Positions 1 to 9,646 of a DNA stretch of 64,000 nt are shown here, one piece after another (positions within the stretch are counted from its first letter, which is position 1; each line of letters starts with the position of its first letter). Origin of the DNA: Pseudoduganella dura (GTDB lineage: Bacteria; Pseudomonadota; Gammaproteobacteria; Burkholderiales; Burkholderiaceae_D); assembly GCF_009727155.1 (NCBI RefSeq), contig NZ_WNWM01000002.1:496001-560000 (forward strand). Direction: 5' to 3'. Position numbers and translations under genes: made by a program. The notes under the pieces were generated by a model, which saw only the letters and a list, made by a program, of their open reading frames with translations, had not been told where the DNA came from and made no database searches.

Positions 1-641
1 AATTGCCCGTCCTGCAGCAGCAGTCCAGGTTGCGGCCGGGTCGGGTAGAGAAATTCTTTTTGGTGTTGGCGGCACCGGATTGGCCTGTTCCAAGGCTGTC
101 AAATACTCGCGCACTGGCCGACTTGCCTGTGCTGGGTCCCCCCAATCGATTCCGGCGTCGCCTGGACGAGATCGTTGACGCTGGGCGTGAGCCTTGATCA
201 TGCTGGCATCAGTCGCAAATCCCTCACCCTGCACTAAACCTTCAGCCATACAACGCCGAAGAACGGAATCGAACAGCTGGCGGAAAGCGTCGTGATCACG
301 GAAACAGCCATGCCGGTTCTTGGAAAAACTCGAGTGATCCGGGACCTTGTCTTCAGACCGAGCCGACAGAACCAGCGGTACGCCAAGTTCATGCTGACTT
401 CTTCGCATAGCCGTCGTTCTGAACGGATACCGTACGAGTAGCCAATAATCAGCATCCGTGCCATCAACTCAGGATCAATCGATGGCCGTCCGGTATGGCT
501 GTACGAATCAGCCAGGCACAGCCGAAATTCGCTCAGGTCGAGATATCGGTCCACTGCTCTCAACAGATGGTCTTCAGGAACATATTCCTCTAGACTGATC
601 GATACGAACAGTTCCCTCTTGGTTGCTTGACGTCCCATCAT
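1..641 (-). pseudogene. IS1182-family transposase, frameshifted
   Basis: DDE transposase needed only for transposition of its own element. The start at 641 (ATGATG, reading MMGRQATKRELF) opens the DUF772 N-terminal domain, with recognisable GRPSIDPELMARMLIIGY. Near 347-350 the reading frame breaks. The ORF continues as nonsense, while the proper continuation (DHSSFSKNRHGCFRDHDAFR, then ATDASMIKAHAQRQ containing the first catalytic Asp) is in the next frame. Losing one G in the CTG-GAA-GAC context explains the shift. The C-terminal catalytic part lies outside the window. It is very likely inactive unless programmed frameshifting occurs, which is not usual for this family. Confidence 0.8.
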
Positions 642-729
642 CGCAGCCTCCCGCTTTGCACCGTGTTCATAGACAACGGTAGGCCGCAACATGGCTGCAA
701 TCAAGGGGCGTTTTTCAACACAACAGGCC
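1..729 (-). mobile_element. IS1182-like insertion sequence, truncated by window start
   Basis: The transposase-coding strand runs leftward and is cut by the window edge. The outer end is placed at about 729, where the minus strand begins GGCCTGTTGTGTTGAAAAA. This 19-mer recurs with one change at 22135-22153 and, inverted, with few changes at 21986-22004, which supports its reading as a terminal inverted repeat. The other IS end is outside the window. Family assignment rests on the encoded protein. Bases 750-765 (TTAGAGCGCCTAACAA) closely resemble the end of the IS5-like copy near 4195-4210, so older IS debris probably lies just outside this element. Confidence 0.7.
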
Positions 730-963
730 GGAAGCGGCCGGTCGAATTGCCTTAGAGCGCCTAACAATACCGGCCACTTATTCTGAGAGCAACAACATCA
801 CATAAACGGCTCTGCAACCGGCCACTTTCGACCAAGAGCTTTCATTAAGGCAAACGTCAGCCCCTCGCGACCCTTGGATGAGATACGCGCTCAAACCTTA
901 CCGTGTTTAGCTGGGCGTTACGCGTCTACATTCTGAACGTCGCGAGGCTTGACTGACAGCCGC

Positions 964-1608
964 TCATAGGTCGGACTTCATTCCTTTTAGAATCGTGGCC
1001 GTATGCTGACGTGCCAAACTTTCCAGATCGAGCCAATCGTTAGTAGAGCTGCGGAATACTTCTTGGTACAAGATTCCCATCAGCATTGGCCCCATAATGG
1101 ACATTGCATGCAGCCGTGGATCGCCTGGGCCTAACTCACCACGTGCCTGCGCGCTGGCGATCATGCTTGTCATCGCCCCCAGCATTGGTGCCACTATCTC
1201 ATCGTGCCAGATAGAGCTGAGATCGGGGAAACTGCGACTTTCTGCAAGCACCATCCTGACGATTGCTGGAATCTTGCTTTCACTGACGGTCTGCGCGATC
1301 CGTGCCAGCATGGTTGTCAACACTTGTGCAAACGGGCCGGTTTCTTGTAGCCCGGCCTGCCTTACTACTTCTAGGTTTTCCACCTGAAGGTGCTGCACGA
1401 CTGCTCTGAAAAGCGACTCTTTGGTATCAAAGTACCGATATAGGGTGCCTTTGACTACGCCAGCCCGTTGCGCAACGTCGCTCAGTTTTGTCGCAGCAAA
1501 ACCATTTACGACGAATAGCGCTAACGCCGCTTCGATGATCTCACCAGGGCGGTCGTCCTTACGCCGGCGCCGAGGTGGGACTTCCAGTGCCTTGCCGTCC
1601 TGCGTCAT
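964..1608 (-). CDS. TetR/AcrR-family regulator
   Basis: A 214-residue TetR-type repressor. The N-terminal helix-turn-helix (about residues 22-68, with the GTLYRYFDTKESLF segment typical of the family) is followed by an all-helical ligand domain. It is the second gene of a leftward operon; its ATG overlaps the stop of the hydroxylase gene by four bases (ATGA), implying translational coupling. The natural target is the palindrome at 3150-3173 in front of the operon, giving autorepression relieved by an aromatic ligand. The ligand is unknown. The pair sits between two broken insertion sequences, which suggests acquisition by transfer. Confidence 0.85.
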   Translation of the reverse strand: MTQDGKALEVPPRRRRKDDRPGEIIEAALALFVVNGFAATKLSDVAQRAGVVKGTLYRYFDTKESLFRAVVQHLQVENLEVVRQAGLQETGPFAQVLTTMLARIAQTVSESKIPAIVRMVLAESRSFPDLSSIWHDEIVAPMLGAMTSMIASAQARGELGPGDPRLHAMSIMGPMLMGILYQEVFRSSTNDWLDLESLARQHTATILKGMKSDL

Positions 1609-3128
1609 TTGCGAAGGGCGATCCCGTGCGCCGACATATAGCCGTCGAACGCGGTGATCGATTGATCCTGGCAGGCGAATCCCACATAGGTATCTGGGCG
1701 CAGCAAGTACGCGGCATCCTGCGCTAACCCGGCATCCTTATAGGCCGCGCGCCAAATAAAGGTCCGTAGCGTGACAGTATGTCGTTCGCACCATGCCTGT
1801 AATTCGGGTGACGCAACGCCATACACCTGCAGTTGCCATCCGATACTACGCAGTGGCTCGTAGTTATCGGTGTTGTCAATCGACACCCACGGCAGGCGGT
1901 CGCCCCCCTTGATACTTCCAGCTTCGCCTTTGCTGAGCGGACTTTCTTGGTAGGTCAGCATCGTTTGGGAAACCGTGCGGAACATGAACGCACGAACACT
2001 GTCAACGCCGTAGGCAACGCTTGCAACGGTAGGAAAGATGTGTGTACGTACGAAGTTTGCAAAGCTGCCTTGGGCCGTGGCAAAGGTAAACAGGCGATCA
2101 GTCGTATCGACGACCTTACGGGCGAACGTCCTACGCTCCGCATCGAAACTGTCGAGTAGCGTGTCGGACGCGCGGTTCTGCATCACCGCAGCGAGCTTCC
2201 AGGCCAGGTTGATGGCGTCGCCGATACCTGTATTCATTCCTTGTCCGCCGGCCGGGCTGTGAACGTGCGCGGCGTCACCAAGTAAAAAGGCGCGGCCGTG
2301 GCGGAAGCTGTCCGTGACACGGTGATGGACACGATAATGCGAGAACCAGTTTACAAGGTTGATCTTGACGTCAAGCTTGTCGATCGCTTCATGGCTGACA
2401 TCATCGAAGGTAAGCGTGTCGGCCTGTTCTGCTCGCTCGCCACGAACGGTACCGATTAGGCGGAACTGGCCGCTGTCACCGTATGGAAGTACCATGACGA
2501 AATCGCTGCCGTCGAGTGCAATGTGGGCCTCGCTGGCGGGTTCCAAGCCAGTCAGTGTGACGTCAGCTACGTAGAAAACTTGCTTATATGTTCCGCCCTC
2601 GAAACTGCCGCCGAGCTGTTTACGCACCTGCGAACGGGCGCCGTCACAGCCGGCAATATACCGCGACAGGCATGTCTCCTCCGATCCGTCCGGCTTACGC
2701 AGTCGGACCACTACGTAATTGTCCTGCTCTTTGAACGACAGCATCTCTGTTTCGCGTTCGACCGTAACACCCATTGCCGTCAAACGCTCGATCAGAAAAC
2801 GCTCGTGCTGATCTTGCGGATAAACCAAGAGGAATGGGTATGGCGTCATGCCTTCGCCTGCGTCGCCCAGCGATAGCTCGGCGCGACGTTCCCCCCCGGC
2901 CCAGAAGTTTATTGCTAAATCCTTATGGCCAGCCGCAACGACAGGATCAGCAAGGCCAAGCTGGCGATACAGTTCAAGCGTACGCGCCTGCACAGCCATG
3001 GCGCGAGAAGTTTCTCCCGCGCCAGTACTCTTGTCGATGATACGTACAGGTACACCTTGGCTAGTCAGCCATAGTGCCAACACTAGGCCAGTCGGGCCAG
3101 CGCCCACGATCAATACTTTGTCAGACAT
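1605..3128 (-). CDS. FAD-dependent aromatic hydroxylase (PheA/TfdB family)
   Basis: Class A flavoprotein monooxygenase of 507 residues, expected to hydroxylate a phenolic or polyketide-like aromatic with NAD(P)H and O2 in the cytoplasm. Visible motifs are the FAD dinucleotide fold GAGPTGLVLAL (8-18), the DG motif GCDGARSQVR in the middle, and the GD motif LLGDAAHVHSPAGGQGMN that binds the FAD ribityl chain. Length fits the PheA/TfdB/MhpA group, with a short thioredoxin-like tail. The start is preceded by GGTGGAGGTT. It is first gene of a two-gene operon with tetR, and the operator lies just upstream. Exact substrate cannot be told. Confidence 0.88.
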   Translation of the reverse strand: MSDKVLIVGAGPTGLVLALWLTSQGVPVRIIDKSTGAGETSRAMAVQARTLELYRQLGLADPVVAAGHKDLAINFWAGGERRAELSLGDAGEGMTPYPFLLVYPQDQHERFLIERLTAMGVTVERETEMLSFKEQDNYVVVRLRKPDGSEETCLSRYIAGCDGARSQVRKQLGGSFEGGTYKQVFYVADVTLTGLEPASEAHIALDGSDFVMVLPYGDSGQFRLIGTVRGERAEQADTLTFDDVSHEAIDKLDVKINLVNWFSHYRVHHRVTDSFRHGRAFLLGDAAHVHSPAGGQGMNTGIGDAINLAWKLAAVMQNRASDTLLDSFDAERRTFARKVVDTTDRLFTFATAQGSFANFVRTHIFPTVASVAYGVDSVRAFMFRTVSQTMLTYQESPLSKGEAGSIKGGDRLPWVSIDNTDNYEPLRSIGWQLQVYGVASPELQAWCERHTVTLRTFIWRAAYKDAGLAQDAAYLLRPDTYVGFACQDQSITAFDGYMSAHGIALRK

Positions 3129-3149
3129 ACAACCTCCACCGTTTATCTA

Positions 3150-3173
3150 GATAATGACTCTTGGGTCATTATC
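3150..3173 (-). promoter_or_regulatory. Palindromic operator of the hydroxylase-tetR operon
   Basis: A perfect inverted repeat with 9-base arms, GATAATGAC and GTCATTATC, separated by six bases. It lies 22 bases upstream of the hydroxylase start codon. Size and position suit a TetR dimer covering the promoter of its own operon. The sequence shows the repeat; binding by the neighbouring TetR is inference. Confidence 0.65.
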
Positions 3174-3397
3174 GTTCAGCTTTAGCTGCCTAGCAAGGTG
3201 TATTCATTGCAGATGCAGTGGCTACGTACTGTTGCCTGTCGGCCGCGTAGTCAGGCTTGAGTGGCAAGTTCGCGTTTTTGGCGAAAATTGGGGCATGGCG
3301 CGGCATAATTTCAACGACCGCTTCAAGGGCCGAAACGGACGTACGCGCTGCGGTGCGGGCGCTAAGATAACCACCGGTTTTGCAGACGGACAATGCT

Positions 3398-4208
3398 ATG
3401 GCCTAAGCACTTCTCCCCGAAGACCTTTGGTCGGTTATCGAAGCTCATCTTTCAACTCGCTGTAGATCACCGAAGGGTGGGAGGCCGCGCATTAATGATC
3501 GTGCAGCCCTAACGGGAATCCTGTCTGTTCTTAGAACCGGATACCTGGGAGTACCTGCCGCGTGAGCTCGGGTGCGGCAGCGGCATGACGTGCTGGCGTC
3601 GGCTTCACGAATGGATGCAAGCAGGTGTCTGGCAGAGCGTGCACGAGGGGGTCCTGCGGCGGCTCCGCGAGTATGACCAGATCATGTGGGATCGAGCCTG
3701 CATTGACGCAGCCAGCGTGCCGGCACCGGCTGGGGGAGAGCATACTGGCCGAAACCCGACTGATCGCGGCAAGCTCGGCTGCAAACACCATTTACTAGTA
3801 GATCAGCGTGGACTGCCGCTTGTAGCGCAAATCACAGGCGCGCAGGTGGATGATTCGCGCATGCTCATCACTCTCGTGGAGTCCATCCCGGCTGTTAAGG
3901 GGCTATCCGGCCGCGCACGCAAACGTCCAGGTAAGCTACATGCTGATCGAGCCCACGCTTCAAGAGCACATCGAGTCTGGCTGCGCCGGCGAGGAATGTC
4001 TGCAAGGATCGCACGCTACGGCGTGGAGTCACGCGAAAGGCTTGGCCGATGGCGTTGGGTCGTTGAACGCACCCTCGGCTGGCTACACCGTTTTCGCAGG
4101 CTGCGCATTCGTTATGAACGACGAGCCGACATCCACCAAGCCTTTCTCTCACTTGCCTGCTCACTCATCTGTTGGAAATACGTCGAGAGGTTTTGTCAGG
4201 CGCTCTAA
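3398..4208 (+). pseudogene. IS5/IS427-group transposase, stop codon and frameshift
   Basis: Remnant of a DDE transposase. The intact part reads from about 3555 to 4208 and includes WEYLPRELGCGSGMTCWRRL, the catalytic region WDRACIDAASVPAP, GAQVDDSRML, and the final Glu in RWRWVVERTLGWLHRFRRL. The N-terminal part (LLPEDLWSVIEAHLSTRC...RPRINDRAALTGILSVLRTG) is in a different frame. The shift near 3543 is explained by one lost base in the codons for the usual RTGIPWEYLP motif. The ATG at 3398 is followed at codon 3 by TAA, probably mutated from CAA. Some members of this group use frameshifting, but the early stop argues for inactivation. Confidence 0.78.
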
Positions 4209-4460
4209 AATCTCACATGCCGTCCTGGATTATTTACCGTAGCAATCGCAGTAGCCGGTGGACTCGTTCCAATGGTTCACCCGCACGATTTCCGCTCCAT
4301 TCATCGCTATTCGCGGTCAAGTCGTGCGCCCGGCCGGCCGCTTGCAGGTAAGGCGCCAGCCGCTCCCTTTCCGATGTGGACATGCAACCTGCGGCCTTCG
4401 ATCTCAATCCCCATTCATTTCCGAGCCGGCAGTTTAATGCCGCTTTCTAATCTAAAACCG

Positions 4461-5537
4461 TCACCCATAAGCCGCCTCCATCAGCGCACTTGCCAGCAGC
4501 CCCAGCGTCCGATGATCGTGGCTGCCATTGTTAAATACGACGACGCTTGCACCATCCGCCAGCACGCGCCGCGCAACGAGACGGAAGCCGCCGTTGGCGC
4601 CGTCTTCCCAGGCCGCTTCGCGCGCCTTGCCGGCAATGGTTTCGATGCGGGTGCGGCCGCCCAGCGCGTAATGCTGGTCGGGCATGATCACGCGCACCAG
4701 GGCCGCGCGCGAGGCCGGGCCGAGGATGCCGCCGCCCAGCACGCCATCCATCAGGCGCACCATGTCCGGCGCGCTGCTGTAGAAGCCGCCCGCCATCGCC
4801 AGGTAGTCCGGCACCGCGGTGACCTTGCGCTGGAACGGCGGCGCCAGGCCGGCATAGGCGACGGCCATGCCGGGAACATCGCTCGATTCGCCGCTGAAGA
4901 TGCCGCTGTCGCGCAGTTGCAGCGGCTCGAGCAGCCAGGCGGCAACGCAGTCGCGGTATCGCTTGCCACTGGCCCGTTCGACGATAGCCTTGACGATGAG
5001 CCAATTGGAGTGCGAATAATCCCAGGCGCTGCCGGGCGCGAAGCGCAGGTCGCCGCTGGCGAAGCGGCGCACCGCTTCCATCTGTTCCAGCGGCACGAGT
5101 CCCACCTGCGGATCGGCCTTGCGGGCCGCCACGATGTCGTTCGGCACGCCGCTGGAATGGCTCATCAGGTGGCGCAGCGTGATGCGCCCGCCCGTATCGG
5201 CCCGGTAGTCGGGCAGGTAGCGCGCGATGGGTTCATCCAGCGCCAGCTTGCCGTCGTCAACCAGTTTCAACACCACCATCGCGGCGATCCATTTCGACAC
5301 CGAGCCGGCTTCGAAGCGGGTATCGACGGCCATGGGCGTGGCGGCCTGCGGATCGGCGAAACCCACCGCCGTGCTGAACCGGATGCGGGCGCCCTGCCCC
5401 ACCGCCACGGTGCCGTTGAATCCGGTACAGGCGGCCAGCGCCGCCTCGTAGCGCGCCGCCGGACCGGCGGCGGAAACGGGAACCACGCGCCCCAGGGCGG
5501 CGGCCCCGGCGAGGGCGATGCATTGACGACGATTCAC
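4461..5537 (-). CDS. Secreted serine hydrolase, class C beta-lactamase/esterase family
   Basis: Penicillin-binding-protein-fold hydrolase of about 359 residues. The GTG start at 5537 was chosen because it has an AAAGGG site upstream and opens a Tat-like signal (VNRRQCIALAGAAALG). The catalytic SxxK tetrad is in FEAGSVSKWIA and the YxN-type Tyr in WDYSHSN. A glycine-rich stretch near the C-terminus replaces the usual HxG/KTG strand. Such proteins are often esterases or D-amino-peptide hydrolases rather than antibiotic lactamases. It is followed downstream on the same strand by nothing obvious; the GH39 remnant lies 75 bases upstream. Confidence 0.8.
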   Translation of the reverse strand: MNRRQCIALAGAAALGRVVPVSAAGPAARYEAALAACTGFNGTVAVGQGARIRFSTAVGFADPQAATPMAVDTRFEAGSVSKWIAAMVVLKLVDDGKLALDEPIARYLPDYRADTGGRITLRHLMSHSSGVPNDIVAARKADPQVGLVPLEQMEAVRRFASGDLRFAPGSAWDYSHSNWLIVKAIVERASGKRYRDCVAAWLLEPLQLRDSGIFSGESSDVPGMAVAYAGLAPPFQRKVTAVPDYLAMAGGFYSSAPDMVRLMDGVLGGGILGPASRAALVRVIMPDQHYALGGRTRIETIAGKAREAAWEDGANGGFRLVARRVLADGASVVVFNNGSHDHRTLGLLASALMEAAYG

Positions 5538-5612
5538 GGGGTGCCCTTTCGTGTGTGATGGCGGGGTCGCCACCCGCATTATGCAGCCGCCGCGCGAAAA
5601 CGCCACGGGCGC

Positions 5613-7325
5613 TCAGTAGTCGATCTTCACCAGCGACACCGCCTGCCGTGGCAGCTGCATCTTCACGACGACCTTCTGCCCGCTGACGGCAACCTGCCGC
5701 GGTGCGCCCAGCGTGGCCAGCCGGCTGGCCCGGTCCAGCGCCGCCACCTGCGCGGCGTCCGGCTTTGCAGGAGAACCCAGGCGCTTCCACTCGGCGTACG
5801 AGTTGCCGTGCTGTTCGTCGACGCGGTAATGCGTGACGGTCGCCCTTTCCGCCGGCACGCCGGCCACCACCAGTTCGACCGGCGAGCCGCGGTCCTGCAC
5901 ATCGTCGTCGTGGTAGTTCCACACCATCACGGTCACGCTGCGATTTCCCTTGCTGGCCAGCGCATCGATGTCGGTGGCGGCGCCGCGCACGCCGCCGGCA
6001 CGGATGGCGGCGGCATCGTAGGCGCGCGCGCCGCCGACGGCGATCCGTTCCGGCCCCATCATGCCGAACATGCGGAACACGTTGACCACCGGCTTGTTGA
6101 CGCCATTGGTGGCCAGGTCGCGGAAGCCGGCGAACTACGGCTGGTCCTCGAACAGGAACGACCAGCTCACGGCGCCCAGCAGGTTCACGCCCGTCTCGTC
6201 GGCGATATCCTGCAGCCGCCCGATCGACGCGGCGGTGTAGCTGGCGTACATGGTGCCGTTGCGGTAGGCGTTTTCCGGATTGGTCTGCATGCCGCAGGCG
6301 GCGCAGCCCTCGGGATCGGATTCGCCCAGGATCACCGGCACGTTCTTCAGCTCCGGATACGCCTTGAGCTTGTTGAAGCCGTCGGTGATGCGTTTCAGGT
6401 GGATGCCCATGTCCATGCGCACCACGCCGTCGACGACCTTCGGCGAGCCCTTGGCATGGAAACCGACGAAGTCCAGCGGCGCGCCCACCTTGCCGGTGGC
6501 GTGGTTGGTCCCGTGCAGCACGTGCTTCAGGAAATTGTCGAAGAACGGCCCGGTGCCCGCCGTGTGCGGGCCGCCCATGCGGGCCGTCGGCAGCGCGCGC
6601 TTCACCGCGTCGGCCGCATGGTCGTACATCTTGAAGAATTCCTGCTGGCGGTCCGGCGCGATCAGGTAATGCCCATCGGGCTCGTTCCACAGTTCCCAGT
6701 ACCAGCTTTCCACTTCGGCCTGGCCGTAGCGCTGCACGCAATGGCGCACCCACTGGTAGATCAGTTCGGACCATTTGGCGTAATCCTTCGGCGGATAGGC
6801 CCAGCCGGTCATGATTTCCTCGTACGGCCGGCCCGGTTGCCAGTGGTGGCGGTAAGGCTGCGGCCTGCTCGACAGCGCCTCCGGCATGAAGCCGATCTGC
6901 GCCAGCGGCTTCATGCCGCGCTCGATATACGTGTCGAAGATGCGGTCGGCGATGGTCCAGTCGTAGACCGGCTTGCCGTCCTTGTCCTCGGTGTACATGT
7001 TCGTCGAGCCCCACTTCAGGGCGTAGGAGCCGTCGCCGCTGGTCATCAGGTTGTGCGCCCGCACGTAGACCGGCACCCGGCTCAGCGCGGCCAGGTCGGA
7101 CAGCAGCTTTTTGCCATTGGCGGTGTAGGTGTAGTTCGGCTCGTCGTAGCCGAACCAGGCCCACACCGGCTTGAGCGGGCCGCGCGCCTGCGCGGCATCG
7201 ACGTTGATGGTGAAGGGAGCCGGCACCGGCGCGGCCGGCGCGCCCGAGGCGCCGGATTGCGCGGCGGCGACCAGCGGCAGGCCGGCCAGAAGGCCGATGG
7301 CAAGGGACAGCGGCACGGCGTTCAT
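5613..7325 (-). pseudogene. GH39 beta-xylosidase-like glycosidase, interrupted by an amber codon
   Basis: Secreted glycoside hydrolase of about 570 codons. A signal peptide covers about residues 1-22. The acid/base Glu is in WNEP (E215) and the nucleophile Glu in ILGESDPEG (E335), the clan A arrangement used by GH39 beta-xylosidases. After 396 codons a TAG at 6137-6135 interrupts the frame in FEDQP-stop-FAGFRDLAT. The same frame then continues open to 5613 with a typical C-terminal beta domain (VNVFRMFGMMG). One base change from a Tyr codon (TAC or TAT) explains it. Either this is a recent nonsense mutation or a sequencing error; both catalytic residues lie before the stop. Confidence 0.75.
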
Positions 7326-7403
7326 AGCGCTCCTTCACGTGGGGATGGGCGATTGTAAGGAACGCCGGCGCGGCTGGCGCGCGCCAGCCGATCAAGCGGA
7401 TGA

Positions 7404-9047
7404 CTATTGCGCGAATCCCCGGTGCTGCAGGCTCCGTCTCACATAGGCCGGCAGGTTGCGGTTGCCCAGCAGCCGTTCGACGAAGTGCGCGTCGTCCACC
7501 GCGGTGATCGGCGCCAGCTCCATCGGGCGTACCGGCGCCTCCGCCGCGGCCCGCAAGCCGATACCCGCCAGCGCCATGCCATGCGCGTGCGCGTGCCCGC
7601 CGTCCAGCGCCTCGTGTTCGCCGTGGTCTTCCATTTCCAGGTCGAGCCTCCAGGCCGGGCCGTCCGCCAGCGCCATCAGCGCGGTGGGGTGCGCTGATTC
7701 CTGCGCCGATTCCTCCGCCAGTTCGGGCAGGTGCTCCAGGCCGTACGCGAGCTTGTCCACGGCCGCCGCGAGCGACATGCCGCCCATCGCGTCGTCGCCG
7801 TCTTCCACCAGGTCGATGTGGTACTCCTTCCCGCCGATGGCGAACGATTCGCTGGTGAGCGGATCGCCGGCGGTGAAGCTGCCGGCTTCGCCGACCCGGA
7901 TGCGGCCATCGATGAGGATCGCCCGGATCGCCGTTTCCCCGGCATCGATCAGTGCCGTGTAGGGGTCGGCATGCGCTCCCTCGACAACGAGCAGGTCGGC
8001 GCGCAGCCCCGCGGCGATGCTGCCCACATGGGCGGTCCATCCCAGCATGGCGGCCGGCACCGACGTGACCATCTCCACCAGCTCCCGCGGTGAAAAGAGC
8101 CCGCCCTGCTTCGCGCTGACCGCGCGGGCGATCTTCAGCTCGCCGAGCATGTTCTTGCAGCCGCTCGGGCTCCAGTCCGCGCCCAGCGCGATCGGCACGC
8201 CGCGCGCCTTGGCGGCGGCCACGTCGGCGGTGCGGCCGTAGAGCAGCAGGTTGCTGGTCGGCGACCAGACCATGCCGGCGGTGCGGGCCATCACCTTGAA
8301 ATCCCGCGGCTTGAGGCCCACGCAATGGATGCAGATCATCGACTTGCCCACGGCCCATTTGCCGTCGTCGAGCAGCAGGTCGCGAAAGCGCTGGCGCGCC
8401 GCGCGGTCGGTGCCCTCGCTCAGGTGGTAGAAGAACGGATTGCCGCTGGACAGCGCCGGTACCAGCTTGGTCGGGATTTCCTCGCGCTGGTAGTCCAGCG
8501 TCTGGCATCCGGCCGTGGGCCAGCCCTGCTCGAGCGGCTGCTCGACGTTGCGCACCAGCCCTTCGAACAGCTTGCGCGTGCCGTTCGAAGACGACAGCGA
8601 CATACCCTGCGCGGTGGTCACGCCGCCGAACAGGCTGCGGCATTCGGCATAGCGGATGATCGCGCGGGTGTAGTCGGCGTCCGCATGGCGGGCCAGCAGG
8701 CTGGCCGGGCGGGCGATGTCGGACTGGTAGCTCGTCTCTTCCGTGCGCCATTGATTGCGGTTCGTGTATTTCTTCGGCACGTTCCACAGCGGCAGCATGT
8801 TGTAGGTCAGGTGGTTGTGCAGGTCGATCAGGCCCGGAAAGATGGTGCCCTTCGTATCGATCGCCTCGACATTGCCGAATCCCGCCGGCAGCGGGTCCGC
8901 CGGCTTCAGCACGGCGACAATGGCGGCGCCGTCGATGCAGATGCGGCCCTGCCGGACGATCGTCCGGGCGCCATCCATCGTGACGACGTCGCCGGCCAGG
9001 ATCTTCTTTTCCTGCCGCGCTGGCAGGCCTGTATGGAATCGAATCAT
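7404..9047 (-). CDS. Amidohydrolase-superfamily metal-dependent hydrolase
   Basis: Cytoplasmic TIM-barrel hydrolase of 547 residues. The start at 9047 has a strong GAGGAGT site. The N-terminal beta-sandwich leads to the metal motif FPGLIDLHNHL, a later His (ICIHCVGL) and the final Asp in ALGADWSPSG, as in imidazolonepropionase/cytosine deaminase-type enzymes. The C-terminal 150 residues are unusual for the family and include a short His-rich stretch (GEHEALDGGHAHAHG) that may bind metal. Substrate cannot be inferred. It is transcribed away from the GH3 cluster, with a shared 335-base intergenic region. Confidence 0.8.
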   Translation of the reverse strand: MIRFHTGLPARQEKKILAGDVVTMDGARTIVRQGRICIDGAAIVAVLKPADPLPAGFGNVEAIDTKGTIFPGLIDLHNHLTYNMLPLWNVPKKYTNRNQWRTEETSYQSDIARPASLLARHADADYTRAIIRYAECRSLFGGVTTAQGMSLSSSNGTRKLFEGLVRNVEQPLEQGWPTAGCQTLDYQREEIPTKLVPALSSGNPFFYHLSEGTDRAARQRFRDLLLDDGKWAVGKSMICIHCVGLKPRDFKVMARTAGMVWSPTSNLLLYGRTADVAAAKARGVPIALGADWSPSGCKNMLGELKIARAVSAKQGGLFSPRELVEMVTSVPAAMLGWTAHVGSIAAGLRADLLVVEGAHADPYTALIDAGETAIRAILIDGRIRVGEAGSFTAGDPLTSESFAIGGKEYHIDLVEDGDDAMGGMSLAAAVDKLAYGLEHLPELAEESAQESAHPTALMALADGPAWRLDLEMEDHGEHEALDGGHAHAHGMALAGIGLRAAAEAPVRPMELAPITAVDDAHFVERLLGNRNLPAYVRRSLQHRGFAQ

Positions 9048-9277
9048 GTGCCACTCCTCGTGCTTCAGACTTGTTCCGTGAAAGGGATACAGCGGCGGCC
9101 AGCATTGCACGGGCGCGGAGCGGGAGGTATTGCGCAATTGTCTTTCGATTGTCGCTACATGATTACGATAAGGAAGAGCAGACGGGATCGGCAGCCTCGG
9201 TGTGACGATACGGCGACGCGTATGCGGCCGGCCCGCGCGGCACAGAACTTTCCCTGCAGCACCAATTATTAACGCGA

Positions 9278-9320
9278 TTGTTAAAGTTTTAATCCATGTT
9301 GTATACTGTACCCATGGGTA
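9278..9320 (+). promoter_or_regulatory. Sigma70-like promoter and palindrome before the GH3 operon
   Basis: TTGTTA (9278-9283) and TATACT (9302-9307) are separated by 18 bases, close to the sigma70 consensus. A perfect 12-base palindrome TACCCATGGGTA (9309-9320) begins two bases after the -10 hexamer, so it covers the expected transcription start. That is a classic position for a repressor. This is the only notable content of the 335 bases between 9048 and 9382. Confidence 0.5.
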
Positions 9321-9382
9321 TCGTTAAACCCGCTTTCGTGTGGCCGCACGCTTTATCAAAAAATTTCCAGAAATTGATCCAT

Positions 9383-9646
9383 ATGAAACTCTCACGCCAT
9401 CCGTACCTGGCACTCGTCGTGGCGCTATGCGCCCTGCCAGTGCATGCCACCCCCGCCTCGAAGGCCGCCGCCGCCGAGACCGCCGCCGCGCAGCAGGAGC
9501 GCGCCGCGCGCGCCGACTACATCGAAAAGCAGAAGAAGCTGTTCGAGGAAAAAGGCATCGCCACCGACGCCCCGGCACAGCAGTCGTCGACGATCGTCGA
9601 CCTGCCGCAGGACGAAGCCGACGCACCGAACACGGTGAAGAAATGA
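9383..9646 (+). CDS. Small secreted Ala-rich protein
   Basis: An 87-residue protein with an N-terminal signal (MKLSRHPYLALVVALCALPV, cleavage probably after HA) and a mature part that is charged and predicted coiled coil (QQERAARADYIEKQKKLFEEK). No known family is recognised. Its stop overlaps the GH3 start (ATGA at 9643-9646), so the two are translationally coupled. That suggests a periplasmic helper or lipid-free accessory of the glucosidase, but no function is shown. The upstream in-frame ATG at 9296 would precede the likely transcription start and is rejected. Confidence 0.6.
   Translation: MKLSRHPYLALVVALCALPVHATPASKAAAAETAAAQQERAARADYIEKQKKLFEEKGIATDAPAQQSSTIVDLPQDEADAPNTVKK

Noticed and set aside
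3154..3465. Plus-strand 103-codon frame between the operator and the IS5 remnant
   Set aside because: No ribosome site, no family, overlaps the operator and the decayed IS N-terminus.
4272..5558. Plus-strand frame of 428 codons
   Set aside because: Antisense to the serine hydrolase, which has all catalytic motifs; the plus frame is His/Arg/Ala-rich without motifs.
6135..6137. The amber codon as a recoded amino acid (pyrrolysine or selenocysteine-like)
   Set aside because: Pyrrolysine is not expected in this kind of organism, the position is an ordinary Tyr in the family, and no recoding element or tRNA was seen.
5257..9105. A 1282-codon minus-strand open frame
   Set aside because: It runs through three real genes in another frame. 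It is very Arg/Ala/Gly-rich and without family motifs, a shadow caused by high GC.
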